Assembly: GCA_044226485.1 (NCBI GenBank)
Contig: JBGAGY010000008.1
Span: 1-64,000, forward strand
Source of the DNA: UBA6663 sp044226485
GTDB taxonomy: Bacteria; Chloroflexota; Anaerolineae; Anaerolineales; UBA6663
Direction of reading: 5' to 3'
Length of the DNA: 64,000 bases
The notes below the pieces were generated by a model. The model was not told where the DNA came from and ran no database searches. It saw only the letters and a list, made by a program, of their open reading frames with translations. Position 1 is the first letter of the stretch; each line of letters starts with the position of its first letter. Position numbers and translations under genes: made by a program. Of the stretch, positions 58,673 through 64,000 are shown one piece after another.

Positions 58673-60865
58673 ATGATCGAACAACAAGACGACTTCCAGC
58701 ACGTCAGCTATCTGTGGGACGAGAGCGTCGCTGAGGCGCTCGATCCGGTCGAGCGGCTGCGCTACCGCAGCAACCTGCTCGGCGCCGATCAGCGCATCAC
58801 CAATACAGGCGGTGGCAACACGTCATCGAAGCTCTCGATGCCTGATCCCCTCACGGGCGAGGCCGTCGACGTGCTATGGGTCAAGGGCTCGGGCGGCGAT
58901 CTGCGGACCGCGACGAAGGCGAACTTCGCCTCGCTCGACCTCGGTAAGCTGCGCTCGCTCGAGGCCTTGTACCAACGAAGCGAGCCGCGCGGCGTGAAGA
59001 CCCCGATCGAGGACGCGATGGTCGATCTCTATCGCCACGCGACGTACAACTTGAACCCGGCGGTCGGCTCGATCGACACGCCGCTGCATGGCCTGCTCCC
59101 GGCCCGCCACGTCGATCACATGCATCCGACGGCCGTCATCGCGATCGCGGCCAGCGCCGATCAGGAAGCGCTGACGGCCGAGATCTTCGGCGGCGAGGTG
59201 GGGTGGGTGCCGTGGCAGCGCCCCGGCTTCGACCTCGGGCTGGTGATGCGCGCTGAGGTCGACAAGCACCCGGCGCTCAAGGGCCTGGTCATGGGCCAGC
59301 ACGGCCTGATCAACTGGGCCGACGACGACAAGGCCTGCTACGAGCTGACCCTGTCGCTCATCGAACGCGCGTCGCGCTACGTCGAAGGGCGAGATAAGGG
59401 CGCCGCGACGTTTGGCGGGCAGAGAGTTGCGCCGCTCGGTCAGGCGGAACGTGAAGCCCTGTTGATCAGACTCCTGCCGACGCTGCGCGGGTTGGTGTCG
59501 CAGCAGCAGCGCTTCATCGGCACCGTGCATGCCAGCGAGGGCGTCCTCACCTACGTCAACAGCGTCGATGCGCAGAGGCTGGCGGAGTTGGGTACGTCGT
59601 GCCCCGATCACTTTTTGCGGACCAAGATCAAGCCGCTGTACGTGGCCTGGGACCCGCACGGCGAGTCGTTCGAAGACCTCGTCGCGAAGCTCGAGCAGGG
59701 CCTTGTCCAATACCGGGCCGACTACGCAGCCTACTACGAGGCCTGCAAGCGCCCGACCTCGCCGACGATGCGCGACCCGAACCCGACCGTGATCCTGATC
59801 CCGGGGCTGGGCCTGATCGCCTGGGGCAAGACCAAGAGCGAGAGCCGTGTGACGGCCGAGTTCTACTCGCTGGCCATCGACGTCATGCGCGCATCCGAGG
59901 CGATCAGCCGGTACCAGGGCCTGCCACGTCAGGAGGCCTTCGATATCGAGTACTGGCTGCTCGAGGAGGCCAAACTCAAGCGCATGCCGCCCGAGAAGGA
60001 GCTGGCGCGCCACGTCGTGGTCGTGATCGGGGCGGGGAGCGGCATCGGCAAAGCCGTAGCGGCCCGCATGGCCAGAGAAGGCGCGCACGTCGTGTGCGCG
60101 GACCTGTCGGCCGAAGCCGCGCAGGCCACGGCGAATGAGTTGATCAAGGTGTACGGCCAGGGCATCGGCGTGGCCGGCACCGGGATCTCGGGCTGCGGTC
60201 CGGCGATCGGCCTGGGCGTCGACATCACGAAGCGCGAGAGCGTGAAGGCGATGTTCGAGCAGGTCGTGCTGGCCTATGGTGGAATCGACAACGTTGTGGT
60301 GACGGCCGGCATCTTCGTCCCGCCGGACAAGGCCGGGCGCATCGCCGACGACAAGTGGCCGCTGACCTATGCCATCAACGTGATGGGCTCGTACCTCGTC
60401 GCCGACGAGGCGCGGGCGATCTGGCAGGCGCAGGGGCTCAAGGGCACGCTGGTGCTGACGACCAGCGTCAACGCTGTGGTGGCGAAGGGCGGGTCGGTGG
60501 CCTACGACACCAGCAAGGCCGCGGCCGACCACCTCGTGCGTGAACTGGCGATCGAGCTGGCGCCGCTGGTGCGCGTCAACGGACTGGCGCCGGCCACTGT
60601 GGTCGAAGGCAGCAGCATGTTCCCGCGCGACCGCGTGATCAGCTCGCTGACCAAGTACAAGGTGGCGTTCGACGAGGGCGAAGACACCGAAGCACTTCGG
60701 TCGAAGCTGGCCGCCTTCTATGCCCAGCGCACGTTGACCAAGGCCCCGATCACACTGGCCGACCAGGCCGAGGCGGCCTACCTGCTGACCAGCAGCAAGC
60801 TCGCCAAGACCACGGGCCAGATCCTCAGCGTCGACGGCGGGTTGACTGAAGCTTTCTTGCGCTGA
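58673..60865 (+). CDS. rhaD: Bifunctional rhamnulose-1-phosphate aldolase / short-chain dehydrogenase
   Basis: 730 residues. The N-terminal class II aldolase domain (about 1-420) has NTGGGNTSSKLSM and DHMHPTAVIAI, with the metal His. The C-terminal short-chain dehydrogenase (about 440-730) has VVVIGAGSGIGKAVAARMA and the YxxxK motif in VAYDTSKAAADH. The fusion cleaves L-rhamnulose-1-phosphate to dihydroxyacetone phosphate and L-lactaldehyde and then oxidises the aldehyde. ATG 58673 has AAGGACC upstream; a longer in-frame start (58586) lies inside the palindrome. It follows rhaA and completes the pathway except for the kinase. Confidence 0.95.
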   Translation: MIEQQDDFQHVSYLWDESVAEALDPVERLRYRSNLLGADQRITNTGGGNTSSKLSMPDPLTGEAVDVLWVKGSGGDLRTATKANFASLDLGKLRSLEALYQRSEPRGVKTPIEDAMVDLYRHATYNLNPAVGSIDTPLHGLLPARHVDHMHPTAVIAIAASADQEALTAEIFGGEVGWVPWQRPGFDLGLVMRAEVDKHPALKGLVMGQHGLINWADDDKACYELTLSLIERASRYVEGRDKGAATFGGQRVAPLGQAEREALLIRLLPTLRGLVSQQQRFIGTVHASEGVLTYVNSVDAQRLAELGTSCPDHFLRTKIKPLYVAWDPHGESFEDLVAKLEQGLVQYRADYAAYYEACKRPTSPTMRDPNPTVILIPGLGLIAWGKTKSESRVTAEFYSLAIDVMRASEAISRYQGLPRQEAFDIEYWLLEEAKLKRMPPEKELARHVVVVIGAGSGIGKAVAARMAREGAHVVCADLSAEAAQATANELIKVYGQGIGVAGTGISGCGPAIGLGVDITKRESVKAMFEQVVLAYGGIDNVVVTAGIFVPPDKAGRIADDKWPLTYAINVMGSYLVADEARAIWQAQGLKGTLVLTTSVNAVVAKGGSVAYDTSKAAADHLVRELAIELAPLVRVNGLAPATVVEGSSMFPRDRVISSLTKYKVAFDEGEDTEALRSKLAAFYAQRTLTKAPITLADQAEAAYLLTSSKLAKTTGQILSVDGGLTEAFLR

Positions 60866-61137
60866 GACGCCGGCGTTTACCGGTCCGGGCCTGACCTTTC
60901 CATCGTCTGCCTCCTCTTCCATACGGGTGGGGGAGGCAGATGACGTTAACCGGCAGCCCACTTTCACCTCCCATGATCCCTGCCTGAGTCGGCCCGTCCA
61001 CTACATTGCCTCTGCGCTCCCGCAAGCGCTAAGTCCTGACCTGCCCGGATCCGGTTCCACCCCGAGGGAATCGAAAATCTGTAACAGTTTTCAGAGAAAA
61101 CCTGCCATCGGGCCATTCGTGGTCGCGAAAATGCCTG
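60866..61137. other. Intergenic region after the rhamnose block
   Basis: No gene is supported. It contains a hairpin (CTGCCTCC / GGAGGCAG, 60907-60939) and a palindrome GTTTTC-AGA-GAAAAC (61087-61101), which may be a second LacI-type operator. Confidence 0.45.
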
Positions 61138-61185
61138 TTGACTCGCGCTTTGATTAGTGGATAATGTAAACAGTTTCATTGAAAC
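61138..61185 (+). promoter_or_regulatory. Promoter and LacI-type operator
   Basis: -35 TTGACT (61138-61143) and -10 GATAAT (61160-61165) are 16 bases apart. The perfect palindrome GTTTCA-T-TGAAAC (61173-61185) covers the expected transcription start. Palindromes of this kind are typical operators of LacI/GalR regulators, and the gene that follows encodes one. Confidence 0.8.
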
Positions 61186-61243
61186 ACCAAGAAAACGCCG
61201 AATTCGACATTGTATCCCGTAATCATTTACAGAAACTGAACCC

Positions 61244-62263
61244 ATGGCCACTATCCGGGATGTCGCCAAACGCGCTGGAGTTTCGATTGCGACCGTTTCG
61301 CGCGTGGTCAATGGCAGCGAGGGAGTCAGCGGCGAGACGCTGCAGCGCGTTCAGGAGGCGATCCAGGCTCTGCAGTTCCAGCCGGATTTCCTGGCGCGCA
61401 GCTGGCGCACGCGGACGACGCGCACGATCGCGGCGGTGGTGCGCGACAGCCGGCCCCATCATGGCCTGGCGTTGCGCGAGGCCGGAACGGTCGCCCTGCA
61501 GCACGACTACAGCCTGCTGCTGTGCACGACCTACTCGAACGCCGACATCGAGCGCCGCTATCTCGAAGGATTGAGGCAGCGGCAAGTCGATGGCCTGCTC
61601 ATCACGACGGTCGGCGAAGCCGATGACGAGATCCGCAAGTTCACGGAGCAGGGCGTCCCGGTGGTCCTGATGAACCGACCGCTGCGCGATCTCGGGCCGC
61701 TGGTTGACTCGGTCTACGTCGACAGTTATCGCGGCTCCTTCGATCTCGTGGAGCATCTGATCCGACTCGGGCATCGCCACATCGCCTTCGTCTACGAAGA
61801 TACGATGCACTCCTTCCACACCAGCGAGCGCCTGCGCGGTTATCAAGACGCGCTGGCCCGGCATGGCCTCCCTTTCGACCCCAATCTGGTTCGCAGCACG
61901 CGGCTGGCGTCTGATGACGAAGCCACGCTGCCCACCGAAGACCTGGTCTTCTCGCCGCGCCCGACTGTGGTGTATGCCACGAGCTACGCCGTCGGGCTGG
62001 CCTCGCTCGCGACGTTTCGCGCTCAGGGCCTGCGTGTGCCTGAAGACATCGCGTTCGTGACCTTTGACGACATCCCCGGTGCGGCGTTCATGGACCCGCC
62101 CCTGACCCTCGTGCGCAACCCCGCCGAGGATCTGGGGCGAGTGGCGGCCGAACTCGTGTTCGAGCGGCTGGCCGAGCCCACGCGCCCTGCGCAGGAGATC
62201 AAGTTGCAGCCCAGTCTCGTCGTACGTCGTTCGTGCGGCTGGCCGGGGCTTCGCCCGCAATAG
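61244..62263 (+). CDS. LacI-family transcriptional regulator
   Basis: 339 residues. HTH at residues 2-25 (ATIRDVAKRAGVSIATVSRVVNG), hinge LQFQPDFLARSWRT, and effector domain with TIAAVVRDSRP, HIAFVYEDTMHSF and FVTFDDIPGAAFMDPPLT. It probably controls its own gene through the palindrome at 61173 and perhaps the rhamnose operon or the following transporter. The upstream rhamnose genes end 380 bases away on the same strand. The effector may be rhamnose or another sugar; not decided. Confidence 0.95.
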   Translation: MATIRDVAKRAGVSIATVSRVVNGSEGVSGETLQRVQEAIQALQFQPDFLARSWRTRTTRTIAAVVRDSRPHHGLALREAGTVALQHDYSLLLCTTYSNADIERRYLEGLRQRQVDGLLITTVGEADDEIRKFTEQGVPVVLMNRPLRDLGPLVDSVYVDSYRGSFDLVEHLIRLGHRHIAFVYEDTMHSFHTSERLRGYQDALARHGLPFDPNLVRSTRLASDDEATLPTEDLVFSPRPTVVYATSYAVGLASLATFRAQGLRVPEDIAFVTFDDIPGAAFMDPPLTLVRNPAEDLGRVAAELVFERLAEPTRPAQEIKLQPSLVVRRSCGWPGLRPQ

Positions 62264-62426
62264 TCGACGAGTCTGGTGGCTGTCGTCGGCGCCAGGCGCC
62301 GGGGATGGCCTTTGGGAGGTTGACCGCCTGGCTGACATCCGCAGTGTCTCTTCTGCCTGACGTACATCATCCAATCATCGAGACTCGATTCCGTCTCTCA
62401 GAGCCAATGCCCTGGAGGAGATCCTA

Positions 62427-64000
62427 TGCTTCGCCATTTGAAGGCGCGTCTCAACGTGCTGACACACATGGTCGCCGTCGCCAGCCTGCTGGCGGCCTGC
62501 GCCACCCCGACGGCCGCGCCGCAGCCCACGACCGCCCCTGAGGCTACGGCGGCCCCGGCTGAGCCGACAACCGTCCCGCCGACTCCCATCCCGCTGGCGA
62601 CCGTCACGTCGGCGCCCTCGCCGACGCCCGGTGCTCAGTACCATGAAGCCCCGGCGCTGGCTGACCTTGTGGCAGCCGGCAAGCTCCCGCCCGTCGAGGA
62701 GCGCCTGCCCAAGAACCCGCGCGTGATGCCCGTGTTCGAAGATATCGGCACGTATGGCGGCACCTGGCGCCGCGGCTACAGCGGCATCGGCGACCGCAAC
62801 GGCGCCAGCAAGCTGATGACCGAGCGCATCGTGCGCTTCTACATGCCCAATCCCGAGAAGCTCGAGCTGGTGCCGAACTGGGTTGACGACGTCAAGATGA
62901 GCGACGACGCCACCGAGTTCACGTTCCACATCCGCGAGGGCCTGCGCTGGTCCGACGGCGAGCTGGTCACGACCGAGGACGTCAAGTTCTGGTACGAGGA
63001 CGTGTTCCAGAACCCCGACCTCGTCTCGAGCCCGCCCTCGACGCTCGTGATCAACGGCGAGCCGGTCAAGATCGAGATCGTCGACGACCTGACCTTCAAG
63101 GCCAAGTTCGCCGGGCCGTACCCGCTCTTCCTGACCGCGCTCGCTGTCAACAGCACCGGCGGCCCCGGCCTGTTCCAGTTCGGCTTCCTGCTCCCCGCCC
63201 ACTATCTCAAGAACTACCTGCCCAAGTACGTCAGCCAGGCCGATCTCGACAAGGTCGTGGCCGACAAGGGCGTCAAGAGCTGGACGGAACTGTGGGGCGA
63301 TCTGGGCCCGATCCAGAGCGAGTGGCTCAACCCCGATCTGCCCTCGATCGCGGCCTGGGTGGTCAAGGTCCCGCCGCCGGCCGAGCAGGTCGTGTTCGAG
63401 CGCAACCCCTACTACTTCATGATCGACGAACAGGGCAATCAGCTGCCGTACATCGACAAGGTGGAGTTCAGCCTGTTCCAGGATCCTGAGACCTTCAACC
63501 TGTGGGTCGTCCAGGGCAAGATCGACGAGCAGGCGCGCCACCTCGACTCGGCCAACCTCCCGCTCTACAAGCAGAACGAAGAGGCCGGCGGCTACCACGT
63601 GTTGACCTGGCGCAGCACTCAGATGCAGGTCATCTTCCCGAACCTTAACGTCGAGGATCCGATCCTCAACCAGCTTTACAACACGTCAGATTTCCGCGAG
63701 GCGCTGTCGATCGGTGTCGATCGCACGGAAGTTCGCGACATCGCCTGGAAGGGCTTCGGCCAGCCGCGGCAGGCCAGCCCGATCCCTGGGACGCCGTACT
63801 TCGACGCCGACTTCTCGAAGAAGTGGATCGATTACGATGCTGCCAAGGCCAACGGCCTGCTCGACGGCCTGGGCCTCACCCAGAAGGACTCTGACGGCTA
63901 TCGGCTGCGCTCGGACGGCAAGCGCCTGAGCATCACGATGGTGTACGTCGACATCTGCACGTTCTGCGAGCTCGTCCAGAAGTACTGGAAGGACATCGGC
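62427..64000 (+). CDS. ABC transporter substrate-binding lipoprotein, family 5 type, partial
   Basis: The frame from ATG 62427 (GGAGGAG upstream) stays open to the window end, giving 524 residues without a stop codon. The signal peptide ends in the lipobox LLAAC (Cys about residue 25). A Pro/Thr/Ala-rich linker to residue 70 leads to the mature domain, with TYGGTWRRGYSGIG, FTFHIREGLRWSDGELVTTEDVKFWYED and FREALSIGVDRTEVRDIAWKGFGQP, which are characteristic for the peptide/oligosaccharide-binding SBP_bac_5 family. It follows the LacI regulator by 163 bases, so a sugar oligomer is as likely as a peptide. The permease genes would lie beyond the window. Confidence 0.92.

Noticed and set aside
62375..63598. 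A 407-codon minus-strand frame opposite the solute-binding protein
   Set aside because: The plus strand carries a signal peptide with lipobox and SBP family motifs in one uninterrupted frame to the window end; the minus frame is its shadow.

Overview
The window is GC-rich, densely coded bacterial DNA. The gene mix fits a heterotrophic Chloroflexota (Anaerolineae-like) bacterium better than other phyla: LacI-controlled sugar genes, GH2/GH3/GH4/GH78 glycosidases, a fused rhamnulose-phosphate aldolase/dehydrogenase, a DUF2202 protein beside an OmpR-type two-component pair, and very large PAS/GAF sensors. There is no rRNA or marker gene, so this placement is an inference.

Layout. 1-1435: the end of an FGGY sugar kinase and a LacI regulator. 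1485-6343: the most unusual region. Thirty-six tRNA genes lie on the minus strand within 3.6 kb and cover all 20 amino acids. An HNH endonuclease gene lies directly downstream on the same strand. Upstream is a promoter- and terminator-bounded structured RNA of about 230 nt. Ten of the 36 tRNAs carry C instead of the near-universal U33, and one is a type II tRNA with a CAT anticodon. 6344-14371: a DUF2442 protein, an APH-type kinase and MATE exporter pair, a decayed membrane-protein gene, a FIST-like protein, and a PadR-ABC exporter operon with an operator. 14504-19574: a chimeric pseudogene, a DUF2202 protein, a two-component system, a repeat-domain secreted protein and a NosR-like polyferredoxin. 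A shared 19-bp box suggests that one response regulator controls the last two units and the DUF2202 gene. 19742-31504: beta-mannosidase, a broken DUF4405-like gene, a histidine phosphatase, a PAS/GAF/HD-GYP protein and a 1,480-residue hybrid histidine kinase.

32045-39933: a GH4 glycosidase, an MFS exporter, an alpha/beta hydrolase, an ion permease preceded by three 11-bp direct repeats, and a second two-component system. 40018-42439: a fluoride-response operon with a crcB-type riboswitch, histidine phosphatase, CrcB and DUF190-CBS. 42530-47090: a TolB-like protein, a SRPBCC-ArsR operon with an operator, a complex repeat field (44960-45655) and an MBL-fold protein. 47474-53512: GH3 beta-glucosidase, a large secreted propeller protein, an NTF2-like protein and a YHS protein. 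53613-64000: a DeoR fragment, then a rhamnose block (GH78 rhamnosidase, rhamnose isomerase, aldolase/dehydrogenase), a LacI regulator with a palindromic operator at its promoter, and the start of a family-5 solute-binding lipoprotein that runs off the window.

Together the genes suggest a plant-polysaccharide degrader with local sugar regulators, several environmental sensors, stress-ion export, and a separate, probably mobile or accessory tRNA-array locus.
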